Shown here piece after piece: positions 6,711-13,023 of a DNA stretch of 13,151 bases. The stretch spans positions 1 to 13,151 of the forward strand of contig JAAZMG010000256.1 of assembly GCA_012798935.1 (NCBI GenBank), read 5' to 3'. A model generated the notes under the pieces. That model was not told the DNA's origin, did not search any database, and saw only the letters and a program-made list of their open reading frames with translations. Numbering within the stretch: the stretch's first letter is position 1; each line of letters begins with the position of its first letter. A program made the position numbers and the translations under genes. Source of the DNA: Tissierellia bacterium. Its GTDB lineage: Bacteria; Bacillota; Clostridia; Tissierellales; Tepidimicrobiaceae.

Positions 6711-6739
6711 TTGACTAATGGATGTTATAATGATAGTAT
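6711..6739 (+). promoter_or_regulatory. Candidate promoter upstream of rho
   Basis: TTGACT (6711-6716) and TAGTAT (6734-6739) are spaced by 17 nt. A better-looking TATAAT at 6726-6731 has no properly spaced -35. If used, the rho leader would be about 150 nt, AT-rich, with a small hairpin ATGGAA/TTCCAT (6841-6846, 6855-6860). A long leader would suit autogenous control of rho, but nothing proves it. Confidence 0.45.
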
Positions 6740-6897
6740 TGTTTTAGTAAAACTTATCTGTCTGGCATTTCTTGAGAACTATTCCAAAGGTACAGGTTAA
6801 CAGAAGATAAAATAAAATTTTAAAAATATATTTTGTGTTAATGGAATATAAAAGTTCCATAGTATAAGTATGCTTTAAAAATTTTGGAGGTGAAAAT

Positions 6898-8259
6898 TTG
6901 GATTCAAGTATTTTACATGATAAAAAATTGCAAGATCTAAGAGTTATAGCTAAAGCTATGGGAGTGAAATCTGTAACTAAATATAGAAAAGCTGAATTAA
7001 TCGATTTGATTATGCAAAATGCTAAGGATGAGGAATCTGATGAAGAAGTATTTCAGAAAAAAGAATCTGATGAAATAGATATTGATGATATTGATATGGA
7101 AGAGTTACCTGACAAGGTAACAGAAGAATTAGAGCAGATGGATAATATTAATAGTGCTGAAGGAATATTGGAAACCCATCCAGATGGATATGGATTTTTA
7201 AGATGTGATAACTATTTATCTGGAGACAACGATATATATGTGTCCCCTTCTCAAATAAGAAGGTTTAGACTTCGAACTGGAGATAAGATATTTGGTATTA
7301 CAAGACCTGCTAAGTCAGGGGAAAAATATAAAGCTCTTCTTTATGTAAAGGCTGTTAACGGTCTTGATCCAGAAACCAGTATTGGTAGACCGGATTTCGA
7401 TGATTTAACACCTATATATCCTAGAGAACGAATATCCTTGGAAACAGTTCCAAATAACCTTTCTACTAGAATTATAGATTTAATAGCCCCTATTGGGAAA
7501 GGACAAAGAGGAATGATAGTATCTCCTCCAAAGGCGGGCAAAACTACTCTTCTTAAAAATGTTGCTAATGCCATTTCTAAGAATCATCCTGATATAGAGA
7601 TAATAGTTCTTTTAATAGATGAAAGGCCTGAAGAAGTAACGGATATGGAAAGATCTGTTAATGGAGATGTAGTCTCTTCAACTTTTGACGAATTGCCAAG
7701 CCATCATACTAAAGTAGCAGAAATAGTACTAGAGCGGGCTAAAAGGCTAGTTGAACATGGTAAAGATGTGGTAGTTTTATTAGATAGTATTACTCGTCTT
7801 GCTAGAGCTTATAATCTAACCATTCCTGCTACAGGTAGAACTCTATCGGGAGGATTAGACCCAGGGGCATTACATAAACCAAAAAGATTTTATGGCGCAG
7901 CCAGGAACCTAGAAGAAGGGGGTAGCTTAACTATTTTGGCTACAGCTTTAGTAGAAACAGGCAGTAGGATGGATGATGTTATATTTGAAGAATTTAAGGG
8001 TACAGGCAATATGGAGATACATTTAGACAGGAAGTTATCTGAAAAAAGAATATTCCCTGCTTTAGATATTAACAAGTCAGGAACTAGAAAGGAAGAACTC
8101 TTATTAACTCAAAAAGAATTAGAAACCATATGGACTATTAGAAAAGCTTTAAGCAATGCACCAACCCAAGAAGTGACAGAGACACTAATACAGAATTTAA
8201 TGCAAAACAAAACCAATGAAATCTTTATAGAAGAGATGGGGAATAAAATTTGGTTTTAG
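6898..8259 (+). CDS. rho: Transcription termination factor Rho
   Basis: Hexameric RNA-dependent ATPase that terminates transcription of untranslated RNA. It has 453 residues. A SAP-like Rho N-terminal helical domain (about 1-42) is followed by a very acidic linker (about 44-82, rich in Glu and Asp). The cold-shock-like primary RNA-binding domain spans about 86-155 (GILETHPDGYGFLR, DIYVSPSQIRRFRL). Walker A is PPKAGKTT (210-217) and Walker B is VVVLLDSITRLAR (291-303). The Q-loop region is LSGGLDPGALHKPKRFYGAA (316-335) and the R-loop FKGTGNMEIHLDRKLS (366-381). All catalytic elements are present. The start is TTG at 6898: GGAGGTG (6886-6892) is 5 nt upstream and no ATG fits as well. The acidic linker is an extension relative to E. 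coli Rho. Confidence 0.97.
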   Translation: MDSSILHDKKLQDLRVIAKAMGVKSVTKYRKAELIDLIMQNAKDEESDEEVFQKKESDEIDIDDIDMEELPDKVTEELEQMDNINSAEGILETHPDGYGFLRCDNYLSGDNDIYVSPSQIRRFRLRTGDKIFGITRPAKSGEKYKALLYVKAVNGLDPETSIGRPDFDDLTPIYPRERISLETVPNNLSTRIIDLIAPIGKGQRGMIVSPPKAGKTTLLKNVANAISKNHPDIEIIVLLIDERPEEVTDMERSVNGDVVSSTFDELPSHHTKVAEIVLERAKRLVEHGKDVVVLLDSITRLARAYNLTIPATGRTLSGGLDPGALHKPKRFYGAARNLEEGGSLTILATALVETGSRMDDVIFEEFKGTGNMEIHLDRKLSEKRIFPALDINKSGTRKEELLLTQKELETIWTIRKALSNAPTQEVTETLIQNLMQNKTNEIFIEEMGNKIWF

Positions 8260-8288
8260 TTGAAATGCTTTTGACTTTATGCTATAAT
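8260..8288 (+). promoter_or_regulatory. Strong extended -10 promoter of rpmE
   Basis: TTGAAA (8260-8265), 17 nt, then perfect TATAAT (8283-8288) preceded by TG (8280-8281), an extended -10. The -35 begins at the base after the rho stop codon. Transcription would start near 8295. Confidence 0.75.
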
Positions 8289-8300
8289 TAATTAGTCAAA
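8270..8300 (+). promoter_or_regulatory. Inverted repeat overlapping the rpmE promoter
   Basis: TTTGACT (8270-8276) and AGTCAAA (8294-8300) are perfect inverted 7-mers separated by 17 nt, bracketing the -10 box. The arrangement is that of an operator spanning spacer and start site. The regulator is unknown; a chance match in AT-rich DNA is possible. Confidence 0.35.
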
Positions 8301-8352
8301 TTATGTGAAAAAGAATTTTGTTATAGATCTGTAACAAAGAGAGGTGAAAGCA

Positions 8353-8553
8353 ATGAAAAAAGGAATTCATCCAGAATATTATGAAGCTACAGTACGTTGT
8401 GCATGTGGAAATACATTCAAAACAGGTTCAACAAAAGAGGATTTAAGAGTGGAAATTTGTTCAGAATGTCATCCATTCTATACAGGACGTCAAAAATTTG
8501 CTGAACGTGGTGGACGCGTTGAAAAATTCAAGAAGAAATATGGTATCAAATAA
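8353..8553 (+). CDS. rpmE: Ribosomal protein bL31, zinc-binding (C+) type
   Basis: Protein of the large ribosomal subunit, at the intersubunit bridge. It has 66 residues, starting MKKGIHPEYYEATVRCACGN. Four cysteines, Cys16/Cys18 (CAC) and Cys36/Cys39 (CSEC), mark the zinc-containing form rather than the zinc-free paralogue made under zinc starvation. The ATG at 8353 is preferred over an in-frame GTG at 8344: GAGGTG (8341-8346) is then a ribosome binding site 6 nt upstream, and the family begins MKKxIHP. It has its own promoter and terminator, so it is likely a single-gene unit. Codon use differs from its neighbours: four of five Arg codons are CGT/CGC and TTC is favoured for Phe, as expected for a highly expressed ribosomal gene. 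Confidence 0.97.
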   Translation: MKKGIHPEYYEATVRCACGNTFKTGSTKEDLRVEICSECHPFYTGRQKFAERGGRVEKFKKKYGIK

Positions 8554-8568
8554 TTTCTTCACCAAAAC

Positions 8569-8607
8569 AGGTTAGTTGCCCATATAGCATCTAACCTTTA
8601 TTTTTAT
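8569..8607 (+). terminator. Rho-independent terminator after rpmE
   Basis: AGGTTAG (8569-8575) pairs with CTAACCT (8591-8597). A further TGC/GCA pairing inside (8577-8579, 8587-8589) follows one mismatch. The stem is followed by TTATTTTTATT and starts 15 nt past the stop codon. Confidence 0.8.
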
Positions 8608-8628
8608 TAAAAGATAGAAAAGACAAAG

Positions 8629-8654
8629 AAGACAAGGGGGCGGTACTCTGTCTT
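8629..8654 (+). repeat. REP-like palindrome copy 2 (diverged)
   Basis: AAGACA (8629-8634) pairs with TGTCTT (8649-8654) around AGGGGGCGGTACTC. GACAAGGGGGCGGT matches GACAAGGGGACGGT of copies 1 and 3 with one substitution. The copy is in the same orientation and also lies in an intergenic gap, between the rpmE terminator and the DUF1385 gene. It is followed by ATTTT. Confidence 0.65.
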
Positions 8655-8688
8655 ATTTTGCCTTACCACAAAAATAGGGGTTGATTAA

Positions 8689-9642
8689 GTGAAAATAAAA
8701 GATATAAATAGGGTGCCTAAACATATAACCTCTATAGGAGGTCAAGCGTTAATAGAAGGGATCTTAATGAGAGGGCCAAAAGATGTGGCTATAGCTGTTA
8801 GAAAGCCAGATAAGGAGATAATTCTTAAAAAGGATAGATTAAACACCTTAGGTATGAGACATAAATTTTTTAAACTGCCTTTTATAAGAGGGGTAGTTGG
8901 ATTAGTAGAATCTATGGCTTTTGGGATAAAAGCCTTAATGTATTCTGCTGAATTTTTTGAGGAAGATATTGAAGAAGAGGAAAAGGAAAGCTTTTTAAAT
9001 AAGATATTTAAGGATAAAGCAGAAGATGTAGAAATCCTATTGACTTTGCTATTTTCTTTAGTATTAACCATAGGGTTTTTCATTTTATTGCCAAGTTTTA
9101 TTACCAACTTTTTTAAGAATAGAATAGAAACTCCATTTTTGTTAAACTTAATAGAAGGTGGAGTCCGTATATTAATATTCCTTATATATGTAGTAGCGGT
9201 GTCTAAAATGGAGGATGTAGGTAGGGTATTTGAATACCATGGAGCAGAGCATAAAACCATTCATTGCTATGAAAATGGGGATGATTTAACGGTGGAAAAT
9301 GTAAAAAAGTATCCTGTACTCCATCCAAGATGTGGTACTAGTTTTCTATTTATGGTTATGATAGTAAGTATATTGGTTTTATCATTTTTCGGATGGCCTA
9401 ATCCTTTGCAAAGACTTCTAATTAGATTGATTATGCTTCCTGTTATTGCAGGGATTTCCTATGAGATAAATAGACTTATTGGTAAGAGCAGTTCACCTAT
9501 TGCTTATTATCTGTCCTATCCTGGCCTTATGATACAGAAGATAGCAACTACAAAGGAGCCAGATGGGGAACAAATAGAAGTAGCTATAGAAGCTCTAAAG
9601 GCTGTTCTCACCGATAACAAGGAGGAAGACTTGTGGAAATAA
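8689..9642 (+). CDS. DUF1385 (YqhQ-like) membrane protein
   Basis: A conserved Firmicute membrane protein whose biochemical role is not established. It has 317 residues. The signature GGQALIEGILMRGP (17-30) is near the N-terminus. An acidic patch at about 91-100 precedes hydrophobic segments at about 114-136 and 155-171. The conserved FEYHGAEHKTIHCYE (181-195) and HPRCGTSF (212-219) carry His, Glu and Cys residues that look like a metal or catalytic centre. Two more membrane segments follow at about 217-235 and 241-258. The start is GTG at 8689, with AGGGG 8 nt upstream. Its end overlaps prmC by 10 bp, a translationally coupled pair. Location directly upstream of prmC and prfA is common in Clostridia. 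The His/Cys role is inference. Confidence 0.9.
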   Translation: MKIKDINRVPKHITSIGGQALIEGILMRGPKDVAIAVRKPDKEIILKKDRLNTLGMRHKFFKLPFIRGVVGLVESMAFGIKALMYSAEFFEEDIEEEEKESFLNKIFKDKAEDVEILLTLLFSLVLTIGFFILLPSFITNFFKNRIETPFLLNLIEGGVRILIFLIYVVAVSKMEDVGRVFEYHGAEHKTIHCYENGDDLTVENVKKYPVLHPRCGTSFLFMVMIVSILVLSFFGWPNPLQRLLIRLIMLPVIAGISYEINRLIGKSSSPIAYYLSYPGLMIQKIATTKEPDGEQIEVAIEALKAVLTDNKEEDLWK

Positions 9643-10496
9643 ACCACTTGTTAAAGAGGGGGGTAGATATAATAAAGGATAGGGAATATGGAAATCCTGT
9701 ATTAGAAGCTACCCTTTTGCTTGGAAAATTACTAAATGTGGACAAAGTCTATATTTATACCCACGGAAAGGATCAAGTACCAGAGCCTATAGTGGATAAA
9801 TTCTTAGAACTAATGGATAAAAGAAGTAAAGGCTATCCAATTCAATATATATTAAAGGAAAAAGAATTTATGGGCCTTGATTTTTATGTGGAGGAAGGGG
9901 TTTTGATTCCCAGGCCTGATACGGAAACTCTGGTAGAATATGTTTTAAGACATATAGACAAAAATTATAAGGATAGATTAGTGAATTTTCTGGACTTAGG
10001 CATAGGTAGTGGTGCTATATGTTTATCTGTGGCTCATTATAGGAAAAATGCTAATGTTTATGGAGTGGATATTCATGATACCCCATTAAAGGTGGCTAGT
10101 ATAAATAAGGAAAGATTTAATTTAGATAATGTAAAACTATATAAGGGGGATTTATTTAAGGGGATAGAAGATTTAGGATTAGAAGGCAAATTTCATATAA
10201 TAGCCTCTAATCCTCCCTATATACCTAAGAGGGAAATAGAAACACTACAAAAAGAGGTAAAGGATTATGAACCTGTAGATGCCCTAGACGGAGGAGAAGA
10301 TGGACTATCTTTTTATAGAAGAATAATTCCGGAAAGTAAAAGGTATTTACAAGAAAAGGGATTGTTAATATTTGAAATAGGTTATGACCAAGGTAAGCAG
10401 GTTAAAGATATATTAATGGATAATGGGTTTAAAAACATACAAATATTAAAGGATTTACAGGGTTTAGATAGAGTAGTTTTTGGTACTAAGAACTAA
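9633..10496 (+). CDS. prmC: Release factor glutamine N5-methyltransferase
   Basis: S-adenosylmethionine-dependent enzyme that methylates the glutamine of the GGQ motif in peptide chain release factors, raising termination efficiency; cytosolic. Its 287 residues match the family. A helical N-terminal substrate-binding domain (about 1-75) and the linker LIPRPDTE (91-98) lead to the Rossmann methyltransferase fold with DLGIGSGAI (121-129) and the catalytic NPPY (193-196). The start is GTG at 9633, inside the end of the DUF1385 gene, with AAGGAGG (9619-9625) 7 nt upstream. The target, release factor 1, is encoded just downstream at 11738, but two transporter genes lie between. Its stop codon overlaps the ribosome binding site of the next gene, so that junction is also tight. 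Confidence 0.95.
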   Translation: MEINHLLKRGVDIIKDREYGNPVLEATLLLGKLLNVDKVYIYTHGKDQVPEPIVDKFLELMDKRSKGYPIQYILKEKEFMGLDFYVEEGVLIPRPDTETLVEYVLRHIDKNYKDRLVNFLDLGIGSGAICLSVAHYRKNANVYGVDIHDTPLKVASINKERFNLDNVKLYKGDLFKGIEDLGLEGKFHIIASNPPYIPKREIETLQKEVKDYEPVDALDGGEDGLSFYRRIIPESKRYLQEKGLLIFEIGYDQGKQVKDILMDNGFKNIQILKDLQGLDRVVFGTKN

Positions 10497-10509
10497 GGGG
10501 GATAAACAA

Positions 10510-11031
10510 ATGAGAACCATAGTTGAACTATTTATATCTTTTTTTAAAATAGGAGCTTTTAGCTTTGGAGGCGGATATGCAATGCTGCCTTTAATCAAGG
10601 AAGAGGTTATTGAAACCCATGGCTGGTTAACCAATGCAGAATTCATAGATATATTGGCAATATCGGAGATGACCCCAGGTCCTATTGCTATAAATTCTGC
10701 TACTTTTTTAGGATATAGGGTATCTGGAGTAGTAGGCTCTATAGTGGCTACTACTGCAGTATCACTACCATCCTTTATAGTTATGGGTATAATCATTCAT
10801 TTTTTAAACAAGTTCGAAGATTCTCCTTATAAGGATTGGTTTTTTATCGGGATAAGACCAATAGTATTAGGCCTTATTGCATCGGCTGCAGTGTCAGTAG
10901 CTGTGGATGCTTTTATAGATGTAAAATCTGTAATTATGAGTATAATTATATTTTATATTGTGTCTTTTAAAAACTTAAATCCAATATATGCTATTATACT
11001 GGCAGGAATAACAGGAGTAATATTCTATTAA
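10510..11031 (+). CDS. Chromate-transporter family membrane protein (short form), first of pair
   Basis: A 173-residue half-size member of the CHR family; short members usually occur as adjacent pairs that work together. The N-terminal motif FSFGGGYAMLPLI (17-29) and TPGPIAINSATF (55-66) are the family signatures, and several hydrophobic segments follow (about 70-100, 112-135, 139-170). Known members export or import chromate or sulfate-like anions; in an anaerobe the natural substrate is uncertain. The start at 10510 is preferred over an upstream in-frame GTG at 10480 because AAGGGGG (10495-10501) is 8 nt upstream, overlapping the prmC stop. Close spacing places it in one operon with prmC and its partner at 11047. 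Confidence 0.88.
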   Translation: MRTIVELFISFFKIGAFSFGGGYAMLPLIKEEVIETHGWLTNAEFIDILAISEMTPGPIAINSATFLGYRVSGVVGSIVATTAVSLPSFIVMGIIIHFLNKFEDSPYKDWFFIGIRPIVLGLIASAAVSVAVDAFIDVKSVIMSIIIFYIVSFKNLNPIYAIILAGITGVIFY

Positions 11032-11046
11032 CAGGGGGATGAGAAT

Positions 11047-11586
11047 ATGTTTTTAAAGATGTTTATAACCTTTTTTAAAATAGGGGCTTTCACAATTGGT
11101 GGAGGTTACGCTATGATACCTATTATTCAAGAGGAAATAGTGAATAAGAAAAAATGGATAAAGGAAGATGAATTTTTAGATGCCATTGCTATAGCACAAA
11201 GTTCCCCTGGACCTATTGCCGTAAATACTAGTATTTATGTTGGACATATTTTAGGTGGAGTTAAAGGGGTTTTGGTTTGTGCACTAGGTACCATATTGCC
11301 TTCCTTTTTAATAATACTTTTAATTGCTACAGTATTTTTTCAATATAGAAACAACCCAATTATAGAGAAGGTTTTCTTAGGTGTACGTCCAGCAGTGGTG
11401 GCATTAATAGCTTCAGCAGTATATAAATTAATGAAATCTTATAATTTCACCTATGCAAAATTATTTATAGGTTTATTAACAATTTTTGCTATAGTATTTT
11501 TAAGTATTAGCCCTATTTATTTAATATTAGTTGGTGGTATAGGTTCCATAATATACTATAAAAGAAAGGGGAATATAGAAAAATAA
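11047..11586 (+). CDS. Chromate-transporter family membrane protein (short form), second of pair
   Basis: This 179-residue partner of the preceding gene begins 15 nt after its stop. It carries the same signatures, FTIGGGYAMIPII (15-27) and SSPGPIAVNTSIYVG (52-66), showing that the two arose by duplication. Hydrophobic segments cover about 68-98, 112-126 and 136-170, and the C-terminus is basic (YKRKGNIEK). In the paired short CHR proteins the two halves are thought to insert in opposite orientations and form one transporter. AGGGGG (11033-11038) is 8 nt from the ATG. No clear terminator follows, but prfA has promoter-like sequences of its own. Confidence 0.88.
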   Translation: MFLKMFITFFKIGAFTIGGGYAMIPIIQEEIVNKKKWIKEDEFLDAIAIAQSSPGPIAVNTSIYVGHILGGVKGVLVCALGTILPSFLIILLIATVFFQYRNNPIIEKVFLGVRPAVVALIASAVYKLMKSYNFTYAKLFIGLLTIFAIVFLSISPIYLILVGGIGSIIYYKRKGNIEK

Positions 11587-11590
11587 TTTC

Positions 11591-11619
11591 TTTACAAATT
11601 GGCATAATTGTGCTATTCT
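11591..11619 (+). promoter_or_regulatory. Candidate distal prfA promoter
   Basis: TTTACA (11591-11596), 17 nt, then TATTCT (11614-11619) with TG at 11611-11612 making an extended -10. It begins 4 nt after the stop of the second transporter gene and would give a leader of about 110 nt. Confidence 0.45.
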
Positions 11620-11630
11620 TCTTTAGTGAA

Positions 11631-11661
11631 TTGGATTTTTAGGTGGAAATCATGGTATAAT
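11631..11661 (+). promoter_or_regulatory. Candidate proximal prfA promoter
   Basis: A perfect TATAAT (11656-11661), preceded by TG (11653-11654) as an extended -10, lies 19 nt after TTGGAT (11631-11636), a weak -35. The extended -10 could compensate for the spacing. Transcription would start near 11668. Confidence 0.55.
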
Positions 11662-11737
11662 ATATAAGGATTATTTAATTATACTGATAAATTTGTATTC
11701 ATATATTAGGTTAAGGATTTGGAAAGGAGGTAAAATA

Positions 11738-12805
11738 ATGTTAGAAAAATTATCATTTTTGGAAACTAAATATAAAGAACTAAGTCAGAAGATAATCGAT
11801 CCTGAAATTATAAATAATATAGAGGAATGGCAAAGATTGGTTAAAGAACATGCAGATGTGGAACCAATTGTAATGAAATATAGAGAGTATATGAAAGCTC
11901 AAAATACCCTTGAAGAAGATAGAGAGATGTTACAGGAAAAATTAGATGATGAAATGAAGGAAATGTTAAAAGAAGAAGTAAGTGAATATGAAGAAACTGT
12001 AGAAAGACTAGAAGAAGAGTTAAAAGTACTTCTTATACCAAAGGATCCAAATGATCATAAAAATGTTATTGTAGAAATAAGAGCAGGTGCAGGAGGAGAC
12101 GAAGCTGGATTATTTGCAGGAGATCTGTTTAGGATGTATAGTAGATATGCAGAAAGACAAGGGTGGAAGGTTGAGATCATGAGTACTAGTGACCAAGGTA
12201 TTGGTGGATTTAAGGAAGCTATATTTATGATAAAAGGTAAAGGTGCTTATAGTAGATTAAAATATGAGTCCGGTGTTCATAGAGTTCAAAGGGTCCCAGA
12301 TACAGAATCTAGTGGTAGAATCCATACATCTACAGCTACAGTGGCAGTACTACCTGAAGCGGAAGATATAGATTTAGAAATAAATCAAAATGAAATAAGG
12401 ATAGATGTATTCCGTTCCTCTGGAAATGGTGGACAGAGTGTTAACACTACTGACTCAGCAGTTAGAATAACTCATATTCCTACAGGAATGGTAGTATCCT
12501 GTCAAGATGAAAAATCCCAACATAAAAACAGGGATAAGGCAATGAAGATTTTAAAGACTAGACTATATGATAAGATGTTATCAGAACAACATAATGAAAT
12601 AGCAGAGGAAAGAAGGAGCCAGGTAGGTACAGGAGACAGATCCGAAAGGATAAGAACCTACAATTTCCCTCAAGGAAGAATAACAGATCATAGAATCAAT
12701 AAAACCATCCATCAATTAGAAAACTTCCTAGACGGAGATATTGATGAGATGATAGAAGGCTTAATAACCACAGACCAAGCAGAAAAACTAAAACAAGTAG
12801 GTTAA
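11738..12805 (+). CDS. prfA: Peptide chain release factor 1
   Basis: Recognises UAA and UAG stop codons in the ribosomal A site and triggers release of the finished protein. From ATG 11738 it has 355 residues, the normal RF1 length. A long acidic coiled-coil-like region (about 55-95) is followed by EIRAGAGGDEAGLFAGDL (113-130). The codon-recognition PxT motif is Pro187-Asp188-Thr189 in HRVQRVPDTE, and the catalytic GGQ is 231-233 in SSGNGGQSVNTT; Gln233 is the expected PrmC target. PxT rather than SPF identifies RF1, not RF2. The start is chosen because AAAGGAGG (11723-11730) is 7 nt upstream; an in-frame TTG at 11693 would add 15 atypical residues and has no ribosome binding site. A strong terminator follows. 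Confidence 0.97.
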   Translation: MLEKLSFLETKYKELSQKIIDPEIINNIEEWQRLVKEHADVEPIVMKYREYMKAQNTLEEDREMLQEKLDDEMKEMLKEEVSEYEETVERLEEELKVLLIPKDPNDHKNVIVEIRAGAGGDEAGLFAGDLFRMYSRYAERQGWKVEIMSTSDQGIGGFKEAIFMIKGKGAYSRLKYESGVHRVQRVPDTESSGRIHTSTATVAVLPEAEDIDLEINQNEIRIDVFRSSGNGGQSVNTTDSAVRITHIPTGMVVSCQDEKSQHKNRDKAMKILKTRLYDKMLSEQHNEIAEERRSQVGTGDRSERIRTYNFPQGRITDHRINKTIHQLENFLDGDIDEMIEGLITTDQAEKLKQVG

Positions 12806-12836
12806 TAAGACATAAGACAGGGATACGAATAAGACA
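12805..12836 (+). repeat. Three ATAAGACA direct repeats
   Basis: The octamer ATAAGACA occurs at 12805-12812, 12812-12819 and 12829-12836. The last is part of the terminator stem. They may be partial copies of the left arm of the REP-like element left by slippage or partial duplication. Confidence 0.4.
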
Positions 12837-12865
12837 AGGAACCAAATCTTGTCTTATTTTATTTT
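12828..12865 (+). terminator. Rho-independent terminator after prfA
   Basis: AATAAGACAAG (12828-12838) pairs perfectly over 11 bp with CTTGTCTTATT (12848-12858) around GAACCAAAT. TTATTTTATTTT overlaps and follows the 3' arm. The arms (AAGACAAGG...TGTCTTATTTT) match the flanks of the repeat at 8629-8659, so it looks like a relative of the REP-like family lacking the GGGGACGG core. Confidence 0.85.
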
Positions 12866-12892
12866 CGGACAAGGGGACGGTTAACTTGTCCG
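12866..12892 (+). repeat. REP-like palindrome copy 3
   Basis: CGGACAAG (12866-12873) pairs with CTTGTCCG (12885-12892) around GGGACGGTTAA. With the preceding T, the 28 nt are identical to 2930-2957, 9.9 kb away and in the same orientation. It begins 7 nt after the prfA terminator stem and lies 131 bp upstream of the transposase-like gene, the expected arrangement for a REP flanking its RAYT. Confidence 0.85.
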
Positions 12893-12895
12893 CGT

Positions 12896-12909
12896 TCAGA
12901 ATATTCTGA
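12896..12909 (+). repeat. Perfect 14-bp palindrome
   Basis: TCAGAATATTCTGA is its own reverse complement, 3 nt after REP copy 3 and upstream of the transposase-like gene. It could be an operator or part of a longer repeat unit. Copy 1 has no equivalent next to it. Confidence 0.5.
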
Positions 12910-13023
12910 CCATAACCCTAATATATAAAAAATTAAAATTTTAAAGGATTTTATATGTTTTATGTAGAATTATAGTGGGGATAGGAGATCTTTTATTGAA
13001 ATTAGCATGGAAAGGGGGATCTT

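Noticed and set aside
6711..6731. TTGACT with TATAAT at 6726 as a promoter pair
   Set aside because: Only 9 nt separate the boxes, too short for sigma-A; TAGTAT at 6734 with 17 nt spacing is preferred as a weaker candidate.
8344..8352. GTG at 8344 as the rpmE start (adds MKA)
   Set aside because: The GTG is part of the ribosome binding site GAGGTG; the family starts MKKxIHP at the ATG 8353.
8728..8742. ACCTC TATAG GAGGT dyad and internal AGGAGG
   Set aside because: It lies in codons for the conserved GGQ region of the DUF1385 protein, and no start codon follows at the right spacing.
8742..9260. 172-codon minus-strand frame opposite the DUF1385 gene
   Set aside because: Ser/Ile/Asn-rich complement of a membrane protein gene; no start signal.
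10480..10509. GTG at 10480 as the start of the first transporter gene
   Set aside because: It would overlap prmC by 17 nt and lacks a ribosome binding site; the ATG at 10510 has AAGGGGG at correct spacing.
11693..11737. TTG at 11693 as the prfA start
   Set aside because: It would place a strong AAAGGAGG inside the coding sequence and add 15 residues foreign to RF1.
12933..12944. TTAAAATTTTAA palindrome
   Set aside because: Pure AT dyad in AT-rich DNA, expected by chance.
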